64,000 nucleotides of DNA from JAWUVP01 sp034112285 (GTDB taxonomy: Bacteria; Pseudomonadota; Gammaproteobacteria; JABDGN01): positions 1-64,000 of the forward strand of contig JAWUVP010000016.1 in assembly GCA_034112285.1 (NCBI GenBank), in the 5' to 3' direction. The notes below the pieces were generated by a model, which worked only from the letters and a program-made list of their open reading frames with translations, ran no database searches and was not told where the DNA came from. The translations under genes and the position numbers were made by a program. Shown here piece after piece: positions 16,141-26,656 of this stretch (positions are counted from its first letter, which is position 1; every line of letters begins with the position of its first letter).

Positions 16141-18300
16141 TCAACCATTAAGCCGCACCGCAAGATTAGTCAACCGCTGCTGGCTTTCGCTGCGCTGCAC
16201 CGCCATTGCCACCGCCTTTTTTTGAGCAATAAGAATCACTAATTTTTTGCCGCGTGTTACGCCGGTGTAAAGTAAGTTGCGTGCCAATAAAGTGTAATGC
16301 TGGGTTGATAGCGGCATCACCACTATTGGGTATTCGCTGCCTTGGCTTTTGTGAATGCTGGTTGCGTACGCTAAACTGAGCTCGTCTAGTTCGTTGAAGC
16401 TGTATGCAATATTGCGCTGTTCGTAATTCACCCACAACACGCTGCTGGGTTCATCTATCCGATCGATTACGCCGATGTCTCCATTAAACACTTCCTTGTC
16501 GTAATTGTTAATGGTTTGAATAACTTTATCACCGGTGGCGTAGGTTTGGCCAAAGCGTTCTATTTTTGGATGGGCGTTGCCATTTAATAGAGCTTGTAGG
16601 GCAACGTTTAACGCTTTTACGCCTAAGCCGCCGCGGTTCATGGGCGTTAAAACTTGAATGTCGCGAATGGGATCACAATCATAGCGTTTGGGAATGCGCT
16701 CGCTTATCAGCTCAACTAATTTATCATGAATCATTTCTGGCGTGTCGGCATATAAAGTAAAAAAATCACCATTAGGATCATTTTCCAGCGGCATGTTCCC
16801 GGCATTAATTTGGTGGGCATTAACAATTATTTTTGAGCTGTCTGCTTGACGAAATATTTCGGTTAAGTGCACGGTGATAATTGCGTTTGAATTAATTAAA
16901 TCTGCCAGCACTTGGCCTGGGCCTACCGAGGGTAACTGATCGACATCGCCCACAAAAACAATCGCCGCGTGAGGTGGCACCGCAGAAAGTAAGCTTTTGG
17001 TGAGGTTGATGTCTAGCATTGAAGCTTCATCAATAATTAATACGTCGAGTTTTAAAGGGTTATCGGAATCGTGTTTAAAACCATTGGTAGCAGGGTCAAA
17101 TTCTAATAAGCGGTGTATGGTGGTTGCATTTAAGCCAGTGGTTTCTTGTAAACGTTTAGCTGCTCGGCCGGTTGGTGCGCATAATTTCACACCCATACGT
17201 TTGCTTTGCAGCATTTTGATTAGGGTATTAACGATAGTGGTTTTACCCACGCCGGGGCCGCCGGTAATAATTGAAATTTTGTGTTTAACTACTGTGATGA
17301 GCGCGGCAGTTTGCGAGGCTGATAAGATTAAACCTGTTTTGCGCTCAATGTCTGGTAGTAAACTTTCTGCCTCTAGCTCGCCCCAGGGAATTGCTTCGGC
17401 TAATAAATTCTTTAAATAACCTGCAACAGCTTGCTCGGCATAAAACAGCTGCGGCAAAAACAGACACGCTTGCTCATTAATGTCCTCAGCAATAAGCCGG
17501 CTGTGGCTCACTTCATGCGTGATGGCTTCTTCAATTAAGGGAGCAGAAATTTGCAAAAGGCCTGTTGCCTGCTTAACCAATTCTGTGTGCTGCACAGCGC
17601 AGTGGCCGTGCTGGGTTAAGCCTTGAAGCACGTGTCGCACACCGGCTTGGGCGCGAACCGGGGCATCTTTTGCAATGCCCAACTCTTCGGCTAAGGCGTC
17701 AACGGTTTTAAAACCAATGCCGTTAACCTCTAAAGCTAGGCGATAAGGATCGGCGTTCACAATCTTAATCGCATCGGTGCCATAAGTTTTAAAAATGCGC
17801 ACCGCGCGGTTTGCGCCAATGCCATGCGATTGCAAAAACACCATGATATCGCGAATAGATTTTTGCTCATCCCAAGCTTGCGTGACTTGCTCAATACGTT
17901 TTGCGCCGAAGCCTTCAACTTCATTTAGCCGTTCGGGATTGTGTTCAATAATATCAAACACATCTGAACCAAATTTTTTGATTAAACGCTTTGCGTAGCG
18001 TGCACCAATGCCTTTTATCATTCCTGAGGCTAAATACTTATGCATGCCATCTAAGTTTTGCGGCAGCACCACATTTATTTGTTCAGCTTTAAACTGCAAG
18101 CCATAGGTTTTATTGGTGATCCAATCTCCTAGGCAATCAATGCTTTCGCCTACATTAATTTCTGCAAGGCTAGCCACTACTGTCACGGTATCGCGTTCAC
18201 CGGGTACATTGACGCGCAAAATACAAAACCCATTTTCTGCATTGTGGAAAGTGATTCGCTCAACAATTCCACTTAAACTGAGTTGCTCGGTGTCGCTCAA
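16141..18300 (-). CDS. recD2: RecD2-type ATP-dependent DNA helicase
   Basis: A 5'-3' superfamily 1B helicase of the RecD2/YrrC type, independent of RecBCD, linked to repair and replication-fork processing. In the 719-residue protein, an N-terminal OB-like region is followed by helix-hairpin-helix motifs (NEVEGFGAKRIEQV, LEVNGIGFKTVDAL). The helicase core has Walker A (ITGGPGVGKTTIVNTL), Walker B (LIIDEASMLD), motif III (VGDVDQLPSVGPG), and the C-terminal motifs ATSIHKSQGSEYP and YTGVTRGKKLV. The HhH domains and length distinguish it from RecBCD RecD. Its start is one base after the tex stop, so it is the second gene of a tex-recD2 unit. Confidence 0.93.
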   Translation of the reverse strand: MSDTEQLSLSGIVERITFHNAENGFCILRVNVPGERDTVTVVASLAEINVGESIDCLGDWITNKTYGLQFKAEQINVVLPQNLDGMHKYLASGMIKGIGARYAKRLIKKFGSDVFDIIEHNPERLNEVEGFGAKRIEQVTQAWDEQKSIRDIMVFLQSHGIGANRAVRIFKTYGTDAIKIVNADPYRLALEVNGIGFKTVDALAEELGIAKDAPVRAQAGVRHVLQGLTQHGHCAVQHTELVKQATGLLQISAPLIEEAITHEVSHSRLIAEDINEQACLFLPQLFYAEQAVAGYLKNLLAEAIPWGELEAESLLPDIERKTGLILSASQTAALITVVKHKISIITGGPGVGKTTIVNTLIKMLQSKRMGVKLCAPTGRAAKRLQETTGLNATTIHRLLEFDPATNGFKHDSDNPLKLDVLIIDEASMLDINLTKSLLSAVPPHAAIVFVGDVDQLPSVGPGQVLADLINSNAIITVHLTEIFRQADSSKIIVNAHQINAGNMPLENDPNGDFFTLYADTPEMIHDKLVELISERIPKRYDCDPIRDIQVLTPMNRGGLGVKALNVALQALLNGNAHPKIERFGQTYATGDKVIQTINNYDKEVFNGDIGVIDRIDEPSSVLWVNYEQRNIAYSFNELDELSLAYATSIHKSQGSEYPIVVMPLSTQHYTLLARNLLYTGVTRGKKLVILIAQKKAVAMAVQRSESQQRLTNLAVRLNG

Positions 18301-18301
18301 A

Positions 18302-20581
18302 TTATTTCAACGCGTTTTGTAAAAGGTCTGCAAAGCCCCCTTTAACTGAGGGTTTAGCCTTAGGTGGTGTGCTTTGTGTGTTTTTTGCCGCTCTTGGTTT
18401 ATCGGTAGATTTTGCTTTGGCCACCGACTCACCCATTTTCATGGTCAGCTGAATTCGCTTGCGGGCCAAATCGACTTCTAAAATTTTCACATTTACAATT
18501 TGTCCTACTTTGACAACCTTGCTGGGGTCATCCACAAATTTGTCGGCCAATTGTGAAACATGCACTAAGCCATCTTGGTGGACGCCAATATCTACAAACG
18601 CACCGAAGTTGGTCACATTGGTGACCACGCCTTCTAAACGCATATTTGGTTTTAAATCACCTAACGTTTCAACGCCTTCTTTGAAGGTCGCGGTTTTAAA
18701 TTCTGGGCGTGGATCGCGGCCTGGTTTTTTTAGTTCAGCAAAAATATCCTTAATGGTAACTTCACCAAAAGCATCGGTCACAAAATCTTTAGCCGCTAAG
18801 CCGCTGAGCGCTTGGCTATTACCCATTAAGTCTTTAATACTACTGCCTGCCGCTTTTAATATTTTATCAACCACGCAATAGGTTTCCGGATGCACTGCCG
18901 AAGCATCGAGTGGATTGTCGCCATCAATAATGCGTAAAAATCCGATAGACTGCTCAAAGGTTTTATCACCTAGGCGCGGAACTTTTTTAATGCTTTCCCG
19001 GCTGGCAAAGCGGCCATTGGTTTCGCGGTATTGAATAATGTTGTTTGCAACCGTTTCATTTAAACCGGCAATGCTTTTTAGCAATGGAACTGAGGCCGTA
19101 TTCACATCAGCGCCAACCGCATTAACGCAATCTTCTAGCACGGCTTCTAAGCTGTAACCCAGCTTGACTTGATTAACGTCATGTTGGTACTGCCCTACTC
19201 CAATAGCTTTAGGATCAATTTTCACTAATTCTGCCAGCGGATCTTGTAAGCGCCGCGCAATAGAGACTGCACCACGGTAAGAAACATCTAAATCGGGAAA
19301 TTCTTTGGCAGCAAGCTCTGATGCGGAATAAACCGAGGCGCCAGCTTCCGATACAACAATTGAAGTCAGCTTAGCTTCTGGATATTTTTTAATTAACTCA
19401 CTGGCTAATTTTTCGGTTTCACGAGATGCGGTGCCATTACCAATGCTGATTAAGTTAACCTTATGCTGTTGGCAAAGCGTTGCTAAGGTTAGCAACGCTT
19501 TGTCCCATGCCTGTTGCGGCTGATGCGGGTAAATAATAGTATGCGCTAACAACTTGCCGGTATCATCAACCACCACTGTTTTAACGCCACTGCGAAACCC
19601 AGGATCTAAACCCAAGGTGACTTTTTTACCTGCAGGGGCTGCCATTAATAAGTTTTTCATATTATCTTTAAAAACGTCAATCGCAGCAATTTCAGCGGCT
19701 TCACGCAGGCGCATTAATAACTCGACATCAATTTTTAATTTTAATTTTATTTTCCACGTCCACTCTACTGTTTGCCATAACCAGGCATCGGCGGCGCGAC
19801 TTTGTTGCTCCACATTAAACTGTTGGGCAATTGAGTTAATGCAGTGTGTTTCATGCGTGTCATCGCTAAAATTAATATTTGCGCGTAAGAAGCTTTCTTT
19901 TTGGCCGCGAAAAATAGCCAAGGCACGATGTGAAGGTACTTTATTTAAAGCTTCGTGATAGTCAAAATAATCTTTGAATTTTTTGCCTGGCTCTTCTTGG
20001 TCTTTAGCCACTTTGCTGCATAGCTCGGCGTGCTGCCAAACATGCTCACGCAATATGTTGATTAAATCGGCCTCTTCGGCAAAGCGCTCCATTAAAATTT
20101 GGCGGGCGCCGTCTAAAGCTTGGCTAGCCTCTTCAATTTTAAATTCGCTATTGAGATATTGCTCGGCTAGCGTTTCTGGAATTTGCGTGGGGTCTGCTAA
20201 TAAACTATTGGCCAATGGCTCCAAGCCTGCTTCGCGGGCAATTTGAGCTTTGGTGCGACGTTTTTGCTTGTACGGTAGATATAAATCTTCCAAACGCGCC
20301 TTGGTGTCGGCGGCTTTAATTTGTTGCTCTAATTCAGGTGATAACTTATCTTGCTCTTTAATGGATTGCAAAATCGTATCGCGACGTTCATTTAATTCAC
20401 GCAAATAACCTAAGCGCTCCTCTAACTGGCGTAACTGTGTATCATCTAAACCGCCGGTGGCTTCTTTACGATAACGAGCAATAAAGGGCACCGTGTCGCC
20501 ACCATCAAGCATGGCAACGGTGGCATCAACCTGCTCTTGTTTAACGTTGAGTTCGGTGGCGATAATCTGATTGGGTGTCAT
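18302..20581 (-). CDS. tex: Tex family RNA-binding transcription accessory protein
   Basis: A conserved nucleic-acid-binding protein, 759 residues. The architecture is clear: an N-terminal Tex helical domain ([20 protein letters not shown]), a YqgF/RuvC-like domain ([18 protein letters not shown]), a tandem HhH region ([30 protein letters not shown]), and a C-terminal S1 domain ([20 protein letters not shown]). A basic tail rich in Lys/Ala/Pro follows. The function is not settled; it affects toxin expression in Bordetella. It is the first gene upstream of recD2 with essentially no gap. Confidence 0.95.
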   Translation of the reverse strand: MTPNQIIATELNVKQEQVDATVAMLDGGDTVPFIARYRKEATGGLDDTQLRQLEERLGYLRELNERRDTILQSIKEQDKLSPELEQQIKAADTKARLEDLYLPYKQKRRTKAQIAREAGLEPLANSLLADPTQIPETLAEQYLNSEFKIEEASQALDGARQILMERFAEEADLINILREHVWQHAELCSKVAKDQEEPGKKFKDYFDYHEALNKVPSHRALAIFRGQKESFLRANINFSDDTHETHCINSIAQQFNVEQQSRAADAWLWQTVEWTWKIKLKLKIDVELLMRLREAAEIAAIDVFKDNMKNLLMAAPAGKKVTLGLDPGFRSGVKTVVVDDTGKLLAHTIIYPHQPQQAWDKALLTLATLCQQHKVNLISIGNGTASRETEKLASELIKKYPEAKLTSIVVSEAGASVYSASELAAKEFPDLDVSYRGAVSIARRLQDPLAELVKIDPKAIGVGQYQHDVNQVKLGYSLEAVLEDCVNAVGADVNTASVPLLKSIAGLNETVANNIIQYRETNGRFASRESIKKVPRLGDKTFEQSIGFLRIIDGDNPLDASAVHPETYCVVDKILKAAGSSIKDLMGNSQALSGLAAKDFVTDAFGEVTIKDIFAELKKPGRDPRPEFKTATFKEGVETLGDLKPNMRLEGVVTNVTNFGAFVDIGVHQDGLVHVSQLADKFVDDPSKVVKVGQIVNVKILEVDLARKRIQLTMKMGESVAKAKSTDKPRAAKNTQSTPPKAKPSVKGGFADLLQNALK

Positions 20582-20682
20582 GTATAAAATCCTGAAGTTA
20601 TAATCCTGTGGCGCAAATTATAGCATCTTCTTAGCCCACTCTGTAAGCCTCAACAGCCTAAAATTGTGATTGAACTTCAGGC

Positions 20683-22386
20683 CTAGCTGGGGTATAAATC
20701 GGGCAAATCTTTTGCTGCGGCGGATGTTGGCTGTTGCTGTAGATAGGCTTGCAATAAGTTCCAAAGCTGTGTGCCATTATCATAGTCAGCTTGTGTGTAG
20801 AGGGATTTTTCTAAGGCCGTTAACGCCTTTGTTAACGCAGGATTTGCTAACAATTCAGACAGCTCCCCTAAGCTTAAGAGGCTGTTGTTGTCCCATTTTT
20901 CTTTCGCCCAAATGAGCAACGCGGCTTGAATGGCTGCAGAGTCGTTCGCTTGACAGGCTTGGTGAATTTTCTTTAATAGTACTTTTGTGGAACTCTGGAA
21001 AGGCATAATGATTTCTTTGGTATCAACAGTGCGTGCTGGGCGACGCTTTAGATAGCCTATAAGCAATGTCAACAACCAAAGCAAAGCAAACAATGCCGTT
21101 AGGACTTTCCACAGCACATTGCCCTGGCTGCTTGAGGTCATTGCAGCCATATTGCCGGTAGAATGATTGGCAGCAATAGCGCTTGTTGTTGTCGGCATGC
21201 CTAAGCTGGGCAAAACTTTGCCTGCTTTTGCCAAAAATTGCTGTGCGGCGATTTGAGCCACTTCAGGTTTATCGGTAAGGCTATTCCACCATGGCACGCT
21301 AATCTTGGAAAATTTCACCTGCCCAATTTGAGTGGGAATATAGGCTATTTTGTAGGTTTTTGTGGCAACCAGCTGTCCATTTTCTAATGATTCACTGGTA
21401 GTGGGCTGATCGGGATACGCATTCAAGTTGCTGGGCGTGTTGAACGTTAAATCAGGTAAATTATCGGCTGTAATGCCAACAGCGGTTAAGGTAATCGTGC
21501 GCGTGATGGGCTGCCCAGTCGTTAAGGCGGTGGCTTGAGGTGACCATTGGCTGGTTAAGGTCACTTTGCTGGCAGGTAGCCAAGCATCTGGATTCACGCC
21601 AGCAGGAATGGGTTTTACATTAATATTAATAGGGTTAGACAGCATGCGAATGGTTTTGGAGCTGGGAAAAGAAAAAAAGCTATTGTTGTTGCCACTAACG
21701 ACTTGACCTTGGAAGCCCATGCTAGGAATGATGGCTTTACCCGCTTGCTTGGGAGTCAGCATATATTGCTGCTCAATAACCTGATATTTTTTGCCCTCAA
21801 TTTGAGCTGAATAATTTTGCTGCTGGCCGTAGGGGCGCAAATCAAAATTTTTGGGCTTAGCGGGGATAAGGCTGCCCGATTGAATTTCTTCCGCAAAATA
21901 GAGTTTCAAATGGTAAATGATTGGGCTGTTTATGTAGACGTTTTTATTGGTTACGCTTGCACGCATAAAGATATTGCCATGCTCGCCACCTGCGCTTGTA
22001 GCCGTTGTTTTTGCTATGTTAATAGTAATCGGCTGGGTGTGTTCGCTGCCTACGGTTAAAGCAGGAATGGTCACCGTGCCGGCATGTTTTGGCATCAGCG
22101 TGGTGACGGTTTGATAATTAGAGCTCATTTTACCGTTGTAAATAGTGGTGGAGCTGCTGGTGCTGGTGCCAAAAACCTCAAAGTCTTGATTAAGTGCTTG
22201 CAAATTAACCTGGGTATCGCTGCTGGGTTTGGTGATAGTGAGAGTTAGGCTTTCACCCACGCTCAACTGCGTGCGATCCACACTGGCACTGACGCCAGCA
22301 AAAACGGTTTGCGCACAGATTAACAGTAATGCACTTAAGAGTAGACACTGTAATTTGTGAGCTGAATGGTGGATAAAAGTAACCAT
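20683..22386 (-). CDS. batD: BatD-like membrane protein (oxygen-tolerance operon)
   Basis: A 567-residue protein with a signal peptide (cleavage near AQTVFAG) and a large periplasmic part beginning ASVDRTQLSVGESLTLTI, the start typical of BatD, made of beta-sandwich repeats. One transmembrane helix near residues 425-448 (LWKVLTALFALLWLLTLLIGY) is followed by a cytoplasmic helical tail. It is the last gene of the moxR-bat operon; its start is one base after the batC stop. BatD is presumed to scaffold the membrane-bound von Willebrand proteins BatA and BatB. Confidence 0.88.
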   Translation of the reverse strand: MVTFIHHSAHKLQCLLLSALLLICAQTVFAGVSASVDRTQLSVGESLTLTITKPSSDTQVNLQALNQDFEVFGTSTSSSTTIYNGKMSSNYQTVTTLMPKHAGTVTIPALTVGSEHTQPITINIAKTTATSAGGEHGNIFMRASVTNKNVYINSPIIYHLKLYFAEEIQSGSLIPAKPKNFDLRPYGQQQNYSAQIEGKKYQVIEQQYMLTPKQAGKAIIPSMGFQGQVVSGNNNSFFSFPSSKTIRMLSNPININVKPIPAGVNPDAWLPASKVTLTSQWSPQATALTTGQPITRTITLTAVGITADNLPDLTFNTPSNLNAYPDQPTTSESLENGQLVATKTYKIAYIPTQIGQVKFSKISVPWWNSLTDKPEVAQIAAQQFLAKAGKVLPSLGMPTTTSAIAANHSTGNMAAMTSSSQGNVLWKVLTALFALLWLLTLLIGYLKRRPARTVDTKEIIMPFQSSTKVLLKKIHQACQANDSAAIQAALLIWAKEKWDNNSLLSLGELSELLANPALTKALTALEKSLYTQADYDNGTQLWNLLQAYLQQQPTSAAAKDLPDLYPS

Positions 22387-22387
22387 A

Positions 22388-23158
<771 letters not shown>

Positions 23159-23180
23159 TACGCATTCAACCTAAATAAAA

Positions 23181-23270
23181 CATGTCATAGTGGACTGTAA
23201 CAAACTTCCAAACTTTGACACAGTGTACTATGTCAAAAAACAGAAATTTGTTACAGTGCAATGTATCAAA
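23181..23270. repeat. Three copies of a 24-bp palindrome-like motif inside the bat operon
   Basis: Related 24-mers lie at 23181-23204 (inverted), 23214-23237 and 23247-23270. The shared core on the plus strand is TTTGTTACAGTGCA then about ten more bases ending TCAAA; copy 2 reads TTTGACACAGTG and ends TATGTCAAA. Copy 2 is itself a dyad (TTTGACA/TGTCAAA). Copies 1 and 3 are inverted relative to each other with an 11-bp perfect match (ACTGTAACAAA/TTTGTTACAGT). The whole 90 bp can therefore fold as a hairpin inside a hairpin. It could be a small transposable relic, binding-site array or RNA structure. A short frame crossing it is an artefact. Confidence 0.75.
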
Positions 23271-23320
23271 ATCTAAAAACAAACATTTTCTCTTTAATAT
23301 CAACTGGTTGCAGGCCATGA

Positions 23321-24319
23321 TCAAGCCACGTTTTCCCACCAACCTCGCCGAATCAAAGGTAAGAAAGCCAATATCGCCAGCCAAATAAACCAATGTCCAT
23401 CATCGCGCCAAACTGTTTTAGCTTGTTCGGTTTGTTTGAATTTATCGGTTAAGCGGGCTTTCACATTTTCACCCAGCAAACGACTGATGTCTTGATTGCT
23501 ATTAGTAAAAGGTACATATTGCCCCGCCCCAGTGTGGGCGAGATTTTCTAGGCCAGGCAAATCGAGTTTAGCAAATTCAATCGCGCCGCTAGCATTGGTG
23601 ATAAACCCACCACTCAGCTTTGGAATGGGGCCGCCACGCTCAGTGCCCACGCCCATGACGGTTAGGTGGTAAGCCTGCTTAGCGAGTTGCTGGGCGGCGT
23701 CTTCATCATTACTGGTCACGGGACTGCCGGTAATTAAAATAACCTGGCCGGTTTGCGCGCCGGCTTGTTGTAATAAGGTTTGTGCCGCTTGTAAGCCTGC
23801 AGCAATATTTTGCCCTTGCACGGGCACAGTGGTAGTGTTCAAACTGGGCACCATCGCCGCAATGGTGTTGCTATCGTCGGTTAACGGCGACACCACGAAA
23901 GCTTGGCTGGAAAAAACCACCATGCCGGTTTGGCCTTCTTGGGTGGCGCGCAATAAATCGAGGATTTTATATTTAGCCCGTGCAAGACGGTTCGGGGCCA
24001 AGTCGTTGGCGAGCATGGAGTTTGACAAGTCCAACACTATAACGCGCGCGTTCGCAGTGCGATAGACCGGGGTTGATAAGCGTTGCCAGCTTGGGCCAGC
24101 CATGGCAATAATGCTGCTTAACAAGCAAAGACTAAACCAAAACCACCACCAGCGTACCCTCTGTGTGCCGGTGTTTTGCAGCACGTGAGGTTGCAGGTGT
24201 GGGTCACAATATTTTTTCCATGCTGAGGCACTGTGTTGTTGACGCAGCAATAAGCCGGCGGTTGCGATTACGGGCAGTAACAGCCAAAACCAGTCTGGGC
24301 GTATCCAATGCAACATCAT
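23321..24319 (-). CDS. batB: BatB-like von Willebrand factor A membrane protein
   Basis: A 332-residue protein with a short N-terminal membrane segment (FWLLLPVIATAGLLL), a second helix (WWFWFSLCLLSSIIAMAG), a vWA domain with the metal-ion site DLSNSM (DxSxS) starting VIVLDLSNSMLANDLAPN, and a C-terminal helix (WFIWLAILAFLPLI). I chose the ATG at 24319 (MMLHWIRPDWFW) because it overlaps the batA stop as ATGA and puts the membrane segment at the start; the frame extends to 24370 inside batA. It works with BatA in the same membrane complex. Confidence 0.9.
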   Translation of the reverse strand: MMLHWIRPDWFWLLLPVIATAGLLLRQQHSASAWKKYCDPHLQPHVLQNTGTQRVRWWWFWFSLCLLSSIIAMAGPSWQRLSTPVYRTANARVIVLDLSNSMLANDLAPNRLARAKYKILDLLRATQEGQTGMVVFSSQAFVVSPLTDDSNTIAAMVPSLNTTTVPVQGQNIAAGLQAAQTLLQQAGAQTGQVILITGSPVTSNDEDAAQQLAKQAYHLTVMGVGTERGGPIPKLSGGFITNASGAIEFAKLDLPGLENLAHTGAGQYVPFTNSNQDISRLLGENVKARLTDKFKQTEQAKTVWRDDGHWFIWLAILAFLPLIRRGWWENVA

Positions 24320-25320
24320 GCGCGCCACCTTAGTGCTTGTTGGCTGAGTAAAGACACTAGCCATAAACACAACAGTAAACCGAGTGGGTAAGGATACAAC
24401 GGCGTGACGGGCCGTAGGGTAACTTTGTCGGCGTTAACCGGCTCGAGTTGGTTTAGTTGTTGGTACACTTGTTTTAACGCCGCACCGTTTTCGGCACGGA
24501 AAAATTTGCCGCCGGTGATTTTTGCCATTTGTTTTAAGCCGTTAATATCTAAATCGCTGGAGGGGTGCACCACTTGTGGGCCGAACATGCCATTGACGAC
24601 TAAGCGGTTGGCACCTAAACCAATGGTGTAAATTTTAATGCCGAGTTGCGCGGCTTTTTTTGCGGCGGTAATCGGATCGGCGATGCCGGCGTTGTTGCCG
24701 CCATCGGTCATTAACACCAAGGCACGATTTTGTTTGGGGTATTTCATTAAGCGTTTAATGGCTAAACCCACTGCATCACCAATGGCGGTTTGCAGGCCGG
24801 CAATACCAACCGTGGCATCGTTTAACATTTGTTGCACGGTTTTTAAATCAAACGTGAGTGGAGTTTGCAAATAGGCGTGAGTGCCAAATAATAATAACCC
24901 AACACGATCTCCAGCACGCTGGGCAATGAATTCGTTCGCCACTTGTTTTACCACCGCAATCCGGCTTAGGTATTGGCCGTCAATTTTCATGTCTGGGGTT
25001 TGCATGGAGCCCGACAAATCAATCGCGATCATAATGTTGCGCGCACTGCGTGGCAACTCTACCGGCTGACCTAACCATTGCAAGCCACTGCCGGCGGTGA
25101 GTAGCAAGAGCCAAATAACAGTTAGCAAACCGGTAACGCGCCAACGCCGCTGCAATGAACCGCCGGTGCTGTTAAGGCTTTGCAGGGCTTGTTGCATTTG
25201 CTTGAAGAACGGTATTTGCAACGCGCTTTGCTGGGCGCTGGTTGCCTTGGGAATGAAGTGACGAATTAGCCAGGGCAACGGTAATAAAATAAAAATCCAT
25301 GGGTAGGCCATGTGTATCAT
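24316..25320 (-). CDS. batA: BatA-like von Willebrand factor A membrane protein
   Basis: A 334-residue protein with an N-terminal membrane segment (WIFILLPLPWLIRHFIP), a second helix near residue 65 (LLTVIWLLLLTAGSGLQWLG), and a vWA domain with MIDAS motif IAIDLSGSMQTPDM, Thr in the QTAIGDAVG loop and Asp in LMTDGGNNAG. A C-terminal membrane helix is YPLGLLLCLWLVSLL. Start overlaps the upstream DUF4381 gene by 4 bp. In Bacteroides and Leptospira, Bat proteins contribute to aerotolerance or envelope stress; the role here is inferred from family and operon. Confidence 0.92.
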   Translation of the reverse strand: MIHMAYPWIFILLPLPWLIRHFIPKATSAQQSALQIPFFKQMQQALQSLNSTGGSLQRRWRVTGLLTVIWLLLLTAGSGLQWLGQPVELPRSARNIMIAIDLSGSMQTPDMKIDGQYLSRIAVVKQVANEFIAQRAGDRVGLLLFGTHAYLQTPLTFDLKTVQQMLNDATVGIAGLQTAIGDAVGLAIKRLMKYPKQNRALVLMTDGGNNAGIADPITAAKKAAQLGIKIYTIGLGANRLVVNGMFGPQVVHPSSDLDINGLKQMAKITGGKFFRAENGAALKQVYQQLNQLEPVNADKVTLRPVTPLYPYPLGLLLCLWLVSLLSQQALRWRA

Positions 25321-25751
25321 CGTTGTTGCTCCAGCCAGGTTTCTAGGCGCTTAAGCAGTGCGGATTCATCGTTAACATTTTTTTGATACGGTGCATCGAG
25401 CAAGCTTTTTTGTTCGGCGGTGCTAAGTTGAAATGTTTTCGCGGTGCGCATTAAAAAGTTTAGCCAGGCTTGACCTTGCAAGGCAGCAATATTTTCCTGC
25501 GGATAGGTGTATGTGGCAACGCGTTTTAGCAACACCATTGCGCTAGCGAGCGTGGTTTGCTGATGATAGGTTTGTAAAATTCGTTGGTAAAAACGGCGAC
25601 GCTGCTGTTTTTTATATAAGTACCTACCGGCAAAACCTATGCCACACAGCACCAGTGCTAAAACAAGATACCAGCCCGGCGCAAGCGGCCACCAACCAAT
25701 AGGGACGGGTAGATGAATATCATGTAGTTGTTTTAATAAATTTGGCGCCAT
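25317..25751 (-). CDS. DUF4381 domain membrane protein of the bat operon
   Basis: A 144-residue protein with one membrane helix near residues 25-45 (GWYLVLALVLCGIGFAGRYLY) preceded by the DUF4381 signature LHDIHLPVPIGWWPLAPGW. The cytoplasmic tail is helical and basic (KKQQRRRFYQRILQTY). DUF4381 proteins nearly always sit between the DUF58 and batA genes, as here, with overlaps of 1 and 4 bp to its neighbours. Its role is not established. Confidence 0.9.
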   Translation of the reverse strand: MAPNLLKQLHDIHLPVPIGWWPLAPGWYLVLALVLCGIGFAGRYLYKKQQRRRFYQRILQTYHQQTTLASAMVLLKRVATYTYPQENIAALQGQAWLNFLMRTAKTFQLSTAEQKSLLDAPYQKNVNDESALLKRLETWLEQQR

Positions 25752-26653
25752 TACATTCGCACCTTATTTAATTCATCAATCAAATTAGCGTTAGTGGCTA
25801 ATGGCAACAATTGCAGACGGCATTGTTGACTTAGTTGTACCAGCGCATCATAACGCGTGGTGAACAGTTGTTGGTAGGCCAAAATAGCTTGCTTGCCGTA
25901 ACCATCAAATTCTAATTGTGCTTCACCATCAGTGAAGTGAAATAAATTTTTCTTCGGCGCGGCGCGTTCAATAGGGTCGAAGGGCATGATGCACAGCACC
26001 GTGTTGTGTTGGCTTAGGCCTTGTATTAAGATTTTATTTTCAGCATTCAATTGCATGCCATCGGTAATTAACACCACAATGCTGCCGGCATGAATGTTGC
26101 GCTGCAAGTTTTTTAAGCTGCGGGTTAATTGATTGTCGGTGCCGGCTTGTGTGCTGGCTTGGCTGACGGTGACAATGGCATCGAGAAATTGTAGCGCGGT
26201 TTTTCGCTGGCGCTTTGGCTTTATGGTTTGCAGCTGCGTATCGGTAAACACCGTGCCGCCAATTTGATCGTTGTGTTGCAGGCTCGCCCAAGTAATGAGT
26301 GCGGCAATGCGGGCGGCGAGCACACTTTTGAAACAGTTGCGCGTGCCAAAGCGCATGCTGGCAGATTGATCGACCAAAACATAGACCGGACGTTCGCGCT
26401 CTTCTTGATAGACTTTGCTAAAGGGTTTACCGGTGCGAGCGGTGAGGCGCCAGTTGATGTGACGCACGTCGTCACCCGCTTGGTAGGGGCGCACTTTGGC
26501 AAAATCCATCCCGCGACCTAGGTGGCTGGAAGTTTTGGTGCCGCTTTGCTGCTGCGATGTTTTTAACGGTGAAAACAAGTGCAATTTACTCACGCTAAAG
26601 CGTAAGCCAATGAGTTCTGCTAAATCAACCGTCACGCCATTATTCATGCTCAC
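25751..26653 (-). CDS. DUF58 domain-containing protein (vWA-like)
   Basis: A 300-residue cytoplasmic protein. The DUF58 signature VRHINWRLTARTGKPFSKVY (residues about 62-81) is followed by EERERPVYVLVDQSASMRFG, a vWA-like metal site. The segment IVVLITDGMQLNAENK provides the later Asp. DUF58 proteins are the standard partners of MoxR ATPases, and here it starts 3 bp after moxR and overlaps DUF4381. It is likely a MoxR client or adaptor that links the ATPase to the membrane vWA proteins. Confidence 0.93.
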   Translation of the reverse strand: MSMNNGVTVDLAELIGLRFSVSKLHLFSPLKTSQQQSGTKTSSHLGRGMDFAKVRPYQAGDDVRHINWRLTARTGKPFSKVYQEERERPVYVLVDQSASMRFGTRNCFKSVLAARIAALITWASLQHNDQIGGTVFTDTQLQTIKPKRQRKTALQFLDAIVTVSQASTQAGTDNQLTRSLKNLQRNIHAGSIVVLITDGMQLNAENKILIQGLSQHNTVLCIMPFDPIERAAPKKNLFHFTDGEAQLEFDGYGKQAILAYQQLFTTRYDALVQLSQQCRLQLLPLATNANLIDELNKVRM

Positions 26654-26656
26654 CTC

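Noticed and set aside
23181..23270. CRISPR array
   Set aside because: The three motifs differ from one another, are in mixed orientation, are spaced about 10 bp apart, and there are no cas genes.
23166..23393. 75-codon minus-strand frame between batB and batC
   Set aside because: It overlaps the 3' end of batB and covers the repeated 24-bp motifs; no ribosome-binding site or protein-like composition.
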